In this document: in pieces, positions 48,847-60,935 of the stretch
How the letters are laid out: every line of letters starts with the position of its first letter
How positions within the stretch are numbered: the first letter of the stretch is position 1
From: Andrena cerasifolii
Taxonomy: Eukaryota > Arthropoda > Insecta > Hymenoptera > Andrenidae
Length of the DNA: 64,000 nucleotides
Direction: 5' to 3'
NCBI RefSeq assembly: GCF_050908995.1
Contig: NC_135133.1
Span: 8,226,001 to 8,290,000, forward strand
Notes under the pieces: generated by a model
Seen by the model: only the letters and a program-made list of their open reading frames with translations
Database searches by the model: none
Told to the model about the DNA's origin: nothing
Position numbers and translations under genes: made by a program

Positions 48847-51800
48847 GCCCTCCCGTCGAACTAATTAATCCAGTCGGGACTGGTATCTGGCCAGTAGATT
48901 CCTATGCTCGGTACCCCTCGAAAAGAAGTCCAGCGTATCGTGTTCTCCGCATCGCGGATGTAGTGCACATTGCGCGCGATAAACGTAATTAAATCGAGGG
49001 ACGTCATCGCCGGATCTATAATTATCAGAACTCGTGCAGGGTCCCAGAGGTGCGGGGAATTTTGCTTCAGTTATTATTATTATTAACGGGACTGCACGTA
49101 GTATACAAGTATGCGCATAATACAGCGCTTACGGAGTCCGATACTCGGCGATTAATTATTAGCGCGCGGATGAGTTATTTGTCTGTCTAGTCTAGCATCG
49201 ACCGAAGTTTCCGTTTCCGTTTGGCTCAGAGCAGATACAATATTGTTTACAGGCTGCTGGAAAAGTGGGGCGATATCAACGTTCGATTATCTAACGCAGT
49301 TGCGTGGCATCCTTCCTGGAAGTGCAATAGCGGTGCAACGACCGTGCGATAAAAATGCAGCAAAACGCATCGATCAGCTTCCCATCTCCAATCGCCAGTT
49401 GCGCGATTCCCACGCGTTAATGCGGAGATGGGAAGAAGGGCTCAAGGCGGCTGCCCACTTTCCTCCACTCACCCTCGATGAACTCTGACGCGGAAGTCCT
49501 CCCGGTAAAGGAGCACCAAGGGAAATCGTAATGCGTCGGTCGTTTTTCTGTTTCGCCACACGCAGATAACGAGATCCACTTCTCAGCTTCTCCTATCAAT
49601 GTCGTGGGTACTTTTTGCTCTCGCGCCTTCTGGGAAATCGAAAGGAAAATGCCACTTCTACTCGGTACAGCTGCCCGGCCAGCCGGCGTCGTTCCGCGGG
49701 CTGGAATCGACGGCCTTTTTCTGGCAAGTTATCGCTCCTATTTAATGTATTGTTTGTTCGACGGAATCTCGAGCGGTCGCGACCGAATAGTCTTGGAAAA
49801 CATAATTTACAGAGAGTCGTGTGGCACACAAGGACGATAAAGAGTCGACGTACGCGCAGCTCGTGCTCCGCGGCTCCTTATCGTCGGGAGGGGAGCAAGT
49901 AAGCGCGCTTAGCGCCCGGCGAGACGCGCGCGATAAATTACAGAGAGGCCGTGCGTTTTAATAGCGTGCTATTAAAATCCGGTGAGAATCGGCTGGCGGT
50001 GAACTTTACTCCGACCGACAAACTGGAAACGACGCGTGTGCACCAGTATCTCCTCTTTCGTCCTCGCTCCTCCGCGCCACATTGTTGCAGAGCGGAGGCG
50101 CGCGAACGCGTGATGCACCCCCGATCCGTCGACGATAAGTTGCACGCGTACGGAACGCGCGATGTCGCGCGCGATTTGTCATCGTACTCGCCGTGACAGA
50201 AGTGCCGAGGCGACGGTACGAGGCATTCGGAAGGAAAACAGTAGCAATGATCTATCCCAGCAGGCTCTGCTAATCCTATAAAATAGGAGAGATTAATTTT
50301 TATTCCAATGCGGGTTTTGCTTTTTTTGCTCTCAGTGCCTCATGTGCAAAATAATTTGTCCCCCTCTGAGAAAAGGAGCTCGATTCCTCTTTGCAAGTCA
50401 ACGTCCTTGATAAGAATGTCGCAACTGAGCAGGGCTCGTTGAATCTGAAAACATTCAACTGATGTGGGATTGAAGTCAATTTTAATTTTTTGAAAATTTT
50501 AAGCCACGCTTTCTACAAATAAACACACCGTGAAACGATAGACGTTGGCTTCCCAGTAGCGCGACTAGAGAAGAAAACTGGATTTTATGCTTTAAATAAA
50601 TTCTTAATATCACCTAATGGATTTTATTGAATTTGCATTAGAAATATTTTTATCCCCCGAACTCGGCTGCCGCCAAGATTAAATCCTAAGTGCGTCACTA
50701 TCGCTTCCTGTTTTAAGATCATTTTTATCCTTTATAATTCAGTGAGGGAATTTCAGCAGTAATGGGTATGCAACATTTAATGTTAAATTAAAGAGAAAAA
50801 AAACACTGGCTCGATAAGCCATCCGCAACTATGTATCGCTTGTGCGTCACGCGCACTTCTGCGCAATGAAATATTTTTTTCCCTCGGCTGTCATCTCTCA
50901 ATTCCGTTTCTTCGTAGATGTCGAACGGGATGTTAGCGGGTTATCGTTCGCCCGACCTGATTATGAAGTTTTGTGCACCGAGCACATCGATTCGCGACAG
51001 AACTATCAGCCTGGTCCCCTATCACCACGTGCGGCGTGATGCGAACGCACTTACACGTAAGAAACGACGAAAAAATATTGCGACGAACAACCTTTCAACT
51101 TTAACGACGTTTTTTTCTTCCTCTCAGTCGGTTGATAAGAGATAGGTATCAAAGTTCAAGCAAGTTCCTTCGGCTAATCGAGTCTCCAGTGGCCCTTGAT
51201 AGCGCGACGCCGCGGCCACGGGGTCCGAAATAATTCTACGCCTCTATCAGGACTTTGCTTCGCGGGGTTTCCGAAATGTCAAAAGGGGGTCTGGCCAAAG
51301 AATTTCACATTTTAACGCAATCTTCGTAGCTTCAATCGGGGGAGAAACGGGCGGGGATTTATCTATAGTGTAGCGATTTTTGTTTACATTGTACGAACAC
51401 GTAAATATGCTGTATTCGGATAGGAATATTGATTTCTTACTTTGTTACATTTTCGTAACACGTGGCAAGGCACGTGCAACCTTGGTGCAGTATAAAAAAC
51501 GTATAAAATGAAATTGCAATGCTGCGAACGACTGTGCGGTTTAAGTAGGATTTGCAATAACACAGCAAGCTCAGAAACGTAGAAAATTTATTTACAATGT
51601 CGTTGCAGGGTCGGGTGATATCATTAATCGATTTACATCTCACACACTTTGTTGCATATTCTTCGCATTTCCCGCGTTTCGTACATTTTTCATTAATTTC
51701 CCGCCACGTTCCTATAGGCAAAATTACGACGCAAAATGGTGTTTTTATTGGTGACATTTTTTAGAATAAAGCTTTCAACGAAATATCGCAAGGTGCGCTA

Positions 51801-52490
51801 TAAATGTTTCCAACTACGAATAAAAATTCAGAGTAAGGTCATCAAAGGGATGAAGTAAATGTGTTATAAACAAAGGGCGCAATTTGGAAAGTTCAGGGCG
51901 CAAAAAAGGCTCGAGCCGGGCCTGGCGAGAATAATGTAGGAATGACATAGGAGAACTGTAGGAATAATGTACAGTTAATAATGTAGGAGTACTGTAGGTA
52001 TCGTATGCAAATATTGCAAGTGGTCTAAATAATGCGAGTACCTCGAGAAAAGTGACTAAGGTAAATAATACAAGTAGTGTCAAGTGTGTGAACTGTGCAA
52101 AAAGTATAAACACTTTCAATAGTATAAACATTATGATGAATAAGTAACATAAATTCTAAAAAAAGATGTAATACAAAACAATAACAAAACGATGTGAGAA
52201 ATAAATGCGTACAATTGATAAGAAAATCATTCTTATTTTCAATTCGAAAACCTAGATATACATTTTAATATACGCGACGTACTTCACAGTTTCCTAAAAC
52301 GTGGAATAGTGTCACAGTATCGATTACACGCTTCGTATTATTTTCAATCGTACACTATTTTGTATTTCTTCAGAGACGAGCCCGAGACGCCTACGGTCAG
52401 CAACCGGCTTACACTCGTGCGCGTCAGGTGGACGAAATAGCTCGTACGAAGCCTCGCGATCGGATTCTTTTTCACCGCACCCTAATCTCC
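48847..52490. other. Intergenic interval between dehydrogenases A and B
   Basis: CpG-rich to about 50.2 kb, then AT-rich. About 100 bases at 50240-50345 are related to the interior of the hAT-like element at 941-1442 (shared AGTAGCAAT, AGGCTCT, TATAAAATAGGA and ATTAATTTT blocks), so a truncated copy lies here. A Cys-rich open frame on the minus strand at 51437-51757 is not assignable. No gene supported. Confidence 0.5.
50240..50345. mobile_element. Diverged fragment related to the 0.9-kb hAT-like element
   Basis: Base-by-base comparison with 1028-1130 shows shared words in the same order (AGTAGCAAT, AGGCTCT, TAATC, TATAAAATAGGA, TTAATTTT, TTTTTGCTCT, TGCCTCA). No terminal repeats are visible around this copy, so it is a fragment. 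Its presence 49 kb away shows the family is dispersed. Confidence 0.55.
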
Positions 52491-55072
52491 TTACAGCGCG
52501 GAATCGCCAGGCTTTTGTGGCAGGCTATCGGACAATTGAATTTCATAGACGGGGCTTCCATCTTCACTGATCCAAATGCTTCCATTCTGGGCGCATCTGA
52601 TCACATAAACCAGTCCATGCGCGATGCTGTCCACTCTGGCAACAGAAAGCCGTACAAGAAACATCAATACCCATTCCATTCCTCTGTATGTTGAAAAATA
52701 GAAATCAATCGGTAGAAAAAGGGGGCGAGAAGTAGCGCAAATCGGTCCCCCTGACACGCAACAGCGAAGGATGTCGGGTTATCAGTTGTTCTTAAAAAAA
52801 AATAACACAGCGAAGAAATGGTGTTAAATAAATTCATAAAGAAACTCACGTTGGCGGCTGATATAACTGTTGTGGCTCTCCTTCTGGGAGATCGCTCGAT
52901 AAATACGCTGTGGTCTGTGGAAGTTCAGGGCACAGAACTATCATCCTCACCCCTGTCCTTTGGTAGTGATAAGGTTGCTAATGAGACAAATCAACCGAAC
53001 GATAGTCAAAATGAACGGACGTCGATTGCTGCTTTGTCGGTTGGCTCGTCGAAGGCTACTCGATCGATGCGGACGGATGTTTACATGTTGCCAAGAATAA
53101 TTACGAGCCTTGCCGCGTTACGCACTGATAGCGTTTCTTCCATGACAGTAAATTGCAACTTACCGAAAAGGACCGACTGAAACTGACCACGGCGTGCTTC
53201 GTGGCAGAATATACTGGAAGCTGCGATAAGGAGTGCAGACCAGCCACAGACGAAACGTTCACGATAACACCCCCTTTGCCTCCAGAGTCTTTTTGCATAT
53301 GCTGCATTCCTAGGAGCGATCCACGTATAACGGCGGTCTGCGAATATTCACCTTGATTAACAAAATTACGATGGCCTGTACTGAATACCGTAAGCTCGGG
53401 CGACTTTGCGACACTTTTTCGTGTTTCTCAGATATCTCGCGAAAATTATACAGTATAAATTATAATCCTGAACCGCAAGTAGTTTAAGACAAATCCAACG
53501 ATCACTTTTATAGCTAAGTGAGAAATAAAATTTGAAATTTGCATTTAGGGGGTGACTACTTCGTGGCAGTGTGTTTCACCGAATGAGTCACACAGGGAAA
53601 TAAAGAAGTAAAACGTAGCCCCATTAATCACAAAGCTACCCCCGTTTATGGTACTTAATTCTGCAAAGTGTTTTCCATGTCCCAGCTTCGCTTCGTTAAA
53701 TCGTGCTCGTAGAAAAAGGGACAGCTTTTCGAGCCGTGGTGGAGAATTAAGGGCGCAGAGCAAATTGCAGAATAAAATCTCTACTGTTCAATCCTTTAAT
53801 TTCGAACGGAACGCTCAAAGTATGAAGGAAGTGAAACGATGGGACATCTTGCGCGTGTATGACACGCGCTCGGCGCGTTGCAATTGTTTATCGTTCGTTT
53901 GTTGCACTGGAAAGTGATGTAACTGTCGAGAGAAAAGATTGTCCTTACCACGTTTACGTCGATGGCTTTCGAGAAGTCGCTTTCATTAATCACACTAGCA
54001 TTGTTTACCAGAATCTCTAGGCCGCCCAGTGTGCTTACAGCTTTCTTGAATGTTTCTAGGAAAGAAACGAGGTAACAATCAGATTAATGGAATCGTGCTT
54101 ACCAAAGAATTCGAAACTCTAAAGTTTGTACAGAGCGCTAATGGAAATGTGGGGCATTCTTCGGTATTATACTACGTGACGTGCACGACTGTAAAGCGGT
54201 CGCCTTGTTTTAGGGGTGTCCCACATTTGCATTAACACTCTGCAGATTATACTTTGCTGGCGGAGGAGTTTATAAGCTTCTTTGTACAATTTTTCACGCT
54301 TGTTAATAGTATAGTCACAGACGGGGACGGATTTGGAGATTCATCGAGTATTTTAATTTAAAAGAGTCGAGACAATTTCGAAATTAATTCATCATAGCAA
54401 CTCGCATACGAGTTATTGCTAATTCGCTATAGTTCTTTAAAATTGGTTCAAGCCTCTGTATTTAAATTTTCCCCGATTTCTTTCGCCCAAGATTTGCTGC
54501 CCACTCAGTCTATACACAAATCCGCCCTTGCCCAGAAGAATAAACATCCCCAAATTGAAAGCTGCAAGCTTATAAAATATATGCAATCTCCTTTACCAGT
54601 GAATGATCTTTAAACAAATTGCATCTGCCGCCTCCCCTACTTTGCGTCGATAATGATCTAATAGTAATTACCGTCGAATTCGGAATTGTTGGTGACGTCG
54701 CATCGAAAGAAAACTGCTCGGTTGCGACCGAACTCGGCGTTCAGAGCGTCCATCGCCTGGTTGCTGGCGGATTCTCTGATATCGATCATCGCGACAACCT
54801 GAAATCGTTCAACAGTGAATCAAAATATGGTTACATAATCGAGGAAGCTTCAAGTTTATGTGTCTCAAACATCTCCCACAAAATCGACTGTCTAATTCAC
54901 TCGCGTGAACATTGCCTCCCTTAGATAAGCCCCAAACTTTATCCTACACTGTTATTAAGAAAATCCATTTAACACTCACCGAAACACCATTCCGCAGCAG
55001 TTCTCTGCTGATAGTTAGGCCCAAACCACTGGCAGCTCCAGTTACGATCGCTCTCTTATCTTTGATCTGCAT
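52491..55072 (-). CDS. 15-PGDH-like SDR B
   Basis: Six exons on the minus strand: 54980-55072, 54672-54798, 53949-54055, 53164-53337, 52850-52977 and 52491-52635; 257 residues. The start ATG (MQIKDKRAIVTG) lies just inside an exon whose acceptor (CCTACCCAG) implies an upstream 5' UTR exon. Seen: TGAASGLG, Asp in VAMIDIR (NAD preference), catalytic Ser139, Tyr152 and Lys156 (NVSSVAGL and VYSATK) and Asn in DVNV. Two structural motifs deviate: NNAS instead of NNAG, and CPEL instead of CPG after strand beta-6. The fifth exon is 128 nt against 149 in C, shortening the substrate-loop region by seven residues. The tetrad is intact, so an active NAD-dependent dehydrogenase with altered substrate loop is likely; the substrate is unknown. 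Head to tail with C upstream and A downstream. Confidence 0.88.
54137..54236. repeat. Small inverted-repeat element in an intron of B
   Basis: GCTAATGGAAATGTGGGGCA (54137-54156) is mirrored by the reverse complement of 54217-54236, GTTAATGCAAATGTGGGACA. The 60-base loop has no feature I recognise. Likely a tiny MITE; no target duplication could be defined. Confidence 0.5.
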
Positions 55073-55804
55073 ATTTCTTGGCCCACTGGGTAGGTATTCT
55101 TCTTTCTTCTCGCGAGAACGCTATAAACGAATGAACACTCCAAGAAACGTAGCACCCTCGATTTTCAAGTGTTTGCAATATCTAACTTTTGTAACTACGT
55201 CGCGTATGAGTTTATGGTGTTTAAACCGTCTTACCGTCTTTGAGTAGCGTTACTTTTTCTTTGTTTTTTCTCCCACGGGACTTTATCCCGTATATAAATA
55301 AATAAATATCAAGGCAGTTTTAAACGAGCCGCCTGTATTCTTTACCTGTAACAATTCAAAGAAGATTGCACTGTTCGAAGTGCGCTAGACTTCAAACCTT
55401 TCTTGAACAGTTTCGAGAGGTGTGCACCGCAAACGGAGAAGAACGGATCGACGGGATTGAAATCTGTCGGAGTGTACTGTGGTTGGCGGTATCCAGCGGT
55501 TTTCACGTTGACAAGAGGCAGGGACCGAACGAGAAAGTAATCAGCTAGTCACTGGTGGCAGCTCGGTACCAGAGCCTCTCCCTCGAGTTGATACGAAGGC
55601 AGCCTCTCGCTTTCGTATCACGATCTTCGACCTCTCGAGCTGTGACGTTTCGAATCCGCTGTTACGCGAATCGGTTTCTATCTGTGGCGATCATTCGTTC
55701 GCGTCGCAACACAGTTCGCCCCTTGATCCCTTGCGAGCCGCGGAATCTACGAGAGGCTGCGATACTTGCGCCAAAATACGAGAACTTCGAAAGCATCTCC
55801 TTTC
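55073..55804 (-). other. 5' flank of dehydrogenase B
   Basis: Contains the presumed 5' UTR exon and promoter of B, upstream of the acceptor at about 55092. No position could be fixed. The remaining sequence has only unassignable short frames. Confidence 0.4.
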
Positions 55805-55856
55805 CAGTGGCGGATTTAAGGAATTGCTCATCGGCTGCTCGTTAAATCCGCCACTG
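55805..55856. mobile_element. 52-bp hAT-like micro-element with perfect 8-bp TSD
   Basis: CAGTGGCGGATTTAA and its exact inverse TTAAATCCGCCACTG enclose only 22 internal bases. The element is flanked by CTCCTTTC on both sides (55797-55804 and 55857-55864), a perfect 8-base target duplication. The ends are the same as those at 24647-24863. It is little more than two terminal repeats, showing that the ends alone were mobilised. The perfect duplication points to a recent insertion. Confidence 0.88.
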
Positions 55857-55864
55857 CTCCTTTC

Positions 55865-57425
55865 TGCGCGTTAATAACAACGAATTATTCATGAATTCTT
55901 AGAGAATGGGCATCTGTGTATGGAGAATTTATAGCTCTCTGAAAATTTGAATCTGGTTCTCCATTTTTGTCCGAGTTATTTCTCTTTGTCGAGAAAGAAT
56001 TTTATCTTTAAATTGTTTCCTTTTTATTAGTTCCCAAGGTTTGAATGTAACATAGCCTGTACGTGAGATAATCATTGCTCGGGAGCGTTGATTAATAAAT
56101 TGTTAATGAGAATCGACTAAAAGCTCCACGTTAAGAATTCCATTCTGCTACATTGTACGGTCTTAATATTCGCTTTTACTTTCGTACACAGGTCCCTGCC
56201 GATTGATTCCACGTTACTGCAAGGTGAATGCTAATTTAATCACTTTTTACAGTTAATGATTGCGTTTGTACTATGAAAAATGCATTGCTGTATAAAGTTC
56301 AAGTTCCGTGGGCACAGTGGCCGCGAAATGCTTTCGTCATCTAGTGGCGAAACCATTGGACTAAACTCCTGCTTTGAAACGTCTGGTAATCTAAATCTTT
56401 TGCACATACACTGTAACTAATTAATATACTGACTCGTTAGCGTTCTTTGCGGAACAACCTTAACAATTCTTCAAATCACTTTTAAACGCAATAAATGGGC
56501 AATATTGATGTTAAAAATGATTTAGTAATTAATTACAATGCTTCTGAAATAAATCTAGATTTTTAGATTACAAAAAAAAGTAGAAAAATTTATTTAAAGC
56601 TCCCCGTTTCAAATTGGAACTTTAGTTCCTGGGCGTCACCGCGAGACGTCCACTTCGAGGCTCGTAAAACGATCAAATTTGTAAAACCTTGACTGGGACC
56701 CATTTTGTCTTTCAATAAATTCGATTAAATTAAATTTTGATAGCATTTAAAAATCAATCATTTAGCAAAATTATCGTACATAGTGGAGTGTAATAGGTTT
56801 GGATGCGACATGCGAGTTATTGAATTAATAAAGAAGTTAATAAATCGACATAGCAATTTCTCTATGGCTCTTAACAATAGAATTTCAATTACAACATCTA
56901 CTTAAAACAAGCCTGTGCTCCTAATTGAAACTGATAATGGAAACACGAATTCTTCTGCATCTATCGTATAAAATAACAAATAAACACTGCTTCAAATCCC
57001 TTTAACCGTGTCCCATTCTTTCATTTCCATACTTGTTCCCCCGAAACGCTTTTAATATTCTCCATCTCCATCACTAACAGCCGAAAGTAGCCTCACACCA
57101 AATAAATCGAAACCCCAGGGTCAAACGTAAAAAAAGTTACCGATTAATAATATCACACGCTTCGATTGCTCTGCATATCACTTCAGTTTATTTTCACATC
57201 GCCGAGTACAAAAAGAAAGACTTTGTTCACTGTCAGTATCTAAAAATTCGTTTTCTAGGATTTATAAATAACTACGTCGAAGAATAAAAAAATGTTGAGC
57301 AGGAGTCCAGTAAAAAGTACAAAAACATTCCTCCCAACGTCCATCGCCTTTTTCGAGCGCAACTTCTTTCGTTTTTCTTTCACGCATTCTTTCCAGACAT
57401 TCAATCGGACGGAAATGTTCTCCGT
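55865..57425. other. AT-rich intergenic interval between B and C
   Basis: No gene supported. The last few hundred bases are the 3' UTR of dehydrogenase C; a minus-strand AATAAA at 57187-57192 lies about 235 bases beyond its stop codon and is a plausible polyadenylation signal. Confidence 0.5.
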
Positions 57426-59918
57426 TTAGTAAGTAATCTCCACTTTCTTGAACGGTGGGAACTCGACGGCGAAAGGTGGCTCTTCACCCTCGCTGACCCA
57501 AACGGACCCATTCTGGCCCTTCTGAATCAGCTTCACCACTGCCTCGCCCACGTTGTCTGGCCTGGTGAAATAAGATTAAAACATTAGACGACTGATGGTT
57601 CGTTTTCGACGATTAACTGCGCGCTAATAAATCAATCTCTACTAACTCTTGCACGGGCAGTGCTCCAAGCATTTTAGTAACGTGCTCGGGGTCGATGAAG
57701 TCGAGGAGGGTTTTGGTAGCATCGACCAGCAGGGCTGTTTTCGTGACGCCGGGGCATATCACGAGCACGCGCACGCCAGTTGTAGGGTAGTGATCCTGAA
57801 AGGGCAAGGGCGAAGATTGGTGTGTTAATGAATAACGATAGACGGAATTTAAGGACCAGCCTATGTATAAATCAGTGGGAATGGTTAATAAAGGTGAATT
57901 CAGCGAAATTTACCTTCAAACCGCGACTGAAGGCGAGCACGTCGTGTTTGCTGGCGGTATACACTGGGCACGAAGGGTAGATCTGGAGGGCCACGATCGA
58001 TGCTACGTTCAAAATTACACCGCCTTTGCCTCCTTTGTGTTTACCCATGGCATCTATTGCGAGCAACGAGCCTTGGATCACGCCACCCTGAAATTTCAAT
58101 TATTTCTTATTAAATCTTCAAAATGGTAACTAGCATTTCTGATAGAAAAAATATCATTTCTATTATTTCGGTGCTCTTGCACCAAACGAATTGGTTTCTC
58201 TATTACAGTGTTTCTCCTCCTTTTCTAATATTCAAATACCAAACGATTTGGTTCCTCTATTACAGTGTTTTTCCCCCTTTTCTAATATCCAAATAATCTG
58301 CGACCTCCCAGTGAGGAGAGCACATTAAAAATGGGTATTTCAGAATAGAATTCTAACTTAATAATATTTAATTATCTTAGTGCATACACTTAATAATATT
58401 TAATTATCTTAGTACATATACTTAATAATATTTAATTATCTTAGTACATATATTAAATATAGGTTGGGAACTACTGCTCCAGTACTTGTAGACAAAGTAA
58501 CCGTAACGGAAGAAAGTTAATTGCGCGAAGTGTAGAAAGCGAACAGTCTCGTTTAATATTCAGAAGTCACTTTGGATAATAAATCGCTGAACATGGGAAC
58601 AGTGTTTGCGGAATTCGAATAATGTAGAATAGTGTGCTAAGATATTTCATTGGGAATGATTGAATTTCTGTTCATTCTGCTATATCAGGGAGGGGTGACT
58701 TGAAATATTTTGCTTCTTTCGAGAGGCTGAAGTGTACCGACACGTTTTTTACGCGTGCTGTGTAAACAGTCCGATCAATGATAAGAAATTAATTAGGCGA
58801 CACGTTGTTCAAGGGTCACCTGGCTGGAGGTCTGCGTCTCATTTGAATCGACACTGTCGAATATTTTCGAAACTGTCAAATTTAATGTTTCAGAGAAATA
58901 CTTCTCTCTTGGCCGAGGCGTTTTTAATCATTTAACTGAGTACCAACTACCGCATTTTATTCGCAAAAAAATCTACTTACAACATTCACACGGACAGTCT
59001 GTTCCCACTTGGCGTCATTGAACAGACCGGCGTTGTTGATGACAATGTCCAGGCCACCGAGAGCGGTAGCAGCCTTTTTAAAGGTGTCTGTAAAAAGTAG
59101 ACAAGGAGATTAAGCAAATCCTTGAAAAGTAAATCACTAAATTCGACGGTACGTTTTCGCGGAGTGTTTTCGTAATTAATCTTCGGAGTGTGATTAGAAA
59201 TTACTTCTTTTGTAAAATTTGTAGGTACAGAAAAATATATGGAGTGCTCAGAAGCCAATCAGTGTAAGTCCAAGTTTCCCTGAGAATGAGTTAAGTAGTT
59301 CAAAAACCATTTGTTAAAACTTTCAGTTGACAAATCATTTAAATCACTACCTTCGTACGTAAGCTATTGCTATTTATTAATAACGGTGCTTATGTGGACC
59401 ACGGATATAAAACAGTATAAATCTCGTTTTTAATAGTAATGGACTTACGCCATATATAACTTGAATTATTTAACTCAAACTTCCCTACATTTCGATATAT
59501 ATTTCAAAGCGAATTAAAAAGAAAACACAAAGAATTTTAGTCAACCTTCGAAAGCACAGCCTAACTCACCATAATTTCATATAATTTTAATAAAAAATAT
59601 CACGAGGTACCTACCTGCGAATACTTGGACGTTGGACACGTCGCAAAGGAAGAACAGAGCTTTTCCCTTTCCGAACTCCTTTTCCAAAGTGGTCACCGCT
59701 GTTTGGCCAACTGTGGTGTTCAAGTCGAGGAGAGCGACAGTCTGAGTACCAGACGAAGAATATTAGAACAAGATCTAGAATCCTTTAAATTAGAAGCCGA
59801 TGGAATTACGACTTAAACCCACCTTTGCTCCATTCTGAAGCATTTTCTGCGCATAGGTGAAGCCAAGCCCACTGGCTCCCCCGGTGATCAAAACGGTCTT
59901 GTTCTTAATGTTGTCCAT
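57426..59918 (-). CDS. 15-PGDH-like SDR C (canonical)
   Basis: Six exons on the minus strand: 59823-59918, 59615-59741, 58981-59087, 57914-58087, 57647-57795 and 57426-57561; 262 residues, the usual size (human 15-PGDH has 266). Start MDNIKNKTVLITGG. Seen: TGGASGLG (about 12-19), Asp in ALLDLN giving NAD preference, NNAG (92-95), Asn in VNVGG, Ser140, Tyr153 and Lys157 (NVAS and VYTASK), and CPGVTKTALL. All catalytic and structural motifs are intact, so this copy is the likely active 15-hydroxyprostaglandin-dehydrogenase-type enzyme of the group. The actual substrate in insects is not known from sequence. A 5' UTR exon ending at 60288 appears to precede it. Its last exon (136 nt) and the FAVEFPPF tail are closest to D, suggesting C and D are the most recent duplicates. 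Confidence 0.92.
58182..58295. repeat. Two ~57-bp direct copies in an intron of C
   Basis: CCAAACGAATTGGTT at 58182 recurs as CCAAACGATTTGGTT at 58239, each followed by CTCTATTACAGTGTTT and CCTTTTCTAATATYCAAATA. Simple local duplication. Confidence 0.8.
58356..58451. repeat. Three 32-bp tandem copies in an intron of C
   Basis: ACTTAATAATATTTAATTAT starts at 58356, 58388 and 58420, a 32-base period with near identity. AT-rich minisatellite. Confidence 0.85.
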
Positions 59919-60935
59919 GGTCTGAAGCCAATTTGTTTCGGAATAATAAAGCAACGATATCTCGAAAGAATTTTCTGATTCAACACTTAAATTAAAAGTA
60001 GTTCCCTTAAATGTCTCCCCCCCTTTCAATTAAGGATTTAAGTTATTATAAATTCAATTTCTCGTTCCCTTTATATTCTACGATCCTCTTTTTACTCGTT
60101 CCGATATATTTCAAATTATTCGAAATGCCCAAAATTGTGAGCAAGATGCTTGCAAAATACGAAGGAATGTTACATACATACTGTTCTCAGTTAGAATAAT
60201 TAAATCATTTTTAAATAGAATTGCACCAAGACGATCGTTGAGGAAAGATTGAAAAGACAAAATGAAATTTCTAAATAGTTCACTCACAGTTTGAATGTCG
60301 GTTGACTTCTCGAATTTCAGCAAGACGATGTGCACTGGATGGTTCCTGCCTGCAGAATGAGTGCTGGTGCCTGCAGCTCGGTAAAATAAATAGAATGCCG
60401 TATCTCTACGTAGATTACAACTATTGAACCTTCCTTTGCGTAAACGGTGTTCTTGTGTTTGTTACAACGATACGCAGATGAGTAACTTCTCTCAGTTCTT
60501 TTTTAAAACGATAAGATAGTGAACATTTCGGAGACAACATTTCGATAAAAATTCTGAAGAAAGGAGAAAGTATAGAATCGAATCTGTACATTGGGTTTAG
60601 AGATTTATTATTCTTCCTTGATAATATCAATAGTCGCTTTTTCCATTAAGTATTATACATTACCTATTATCTATTAATTCTTGCCAAGCATTAATTGGAC
60701 AAATTATACTTAGATAGACTTAAAACTCCTGTTGTAAATCAAGTTTAACTTGCTCTCCTTAGCTGCAATATCTTATAGAACTTCTCTTTTCCGGAGATGA
60801 CGGAGGGGTGGTTAAAGTTCTTGCCAACTCAAAGAGGATATTAAAGGTGGCAGGGTGCACGTAAATATCGAGTTGAATAAGGGGACTCGTTTAATTGAAA
60901 ATAAAAAATTGATTTTTAGTCAGTTTATGATATCC
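59919..60935 (-). promoter_or_regulatory. 5' region of C, including a probable 5' UTR exon
   Basis: On the minus strand a GTGAGTG donor begins at 60287 after the bases ATTCAAACT, and the acceptor CTTCAG lies just before the C start codon. This fits a 5' UTR exon ending at 60288 and extending upstream to at least about 60350. The promoter should lie beyond it. The remainder to 60935 is the 3' flank of D. Confidence 0.5.

Noticed and set aside
51437..51757. Cys-rich minus-strand frame resembling the tail of a transposase
   Set aside because: The spacing of cysteines does not fit the piggyBac C-terminal finger, and there is no transposase catalytic region next to it.
52818..53356. Plus-strand open frames across dehydrogenase B
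   Set aside because: They are antisense shadows of two well-supported B exons.
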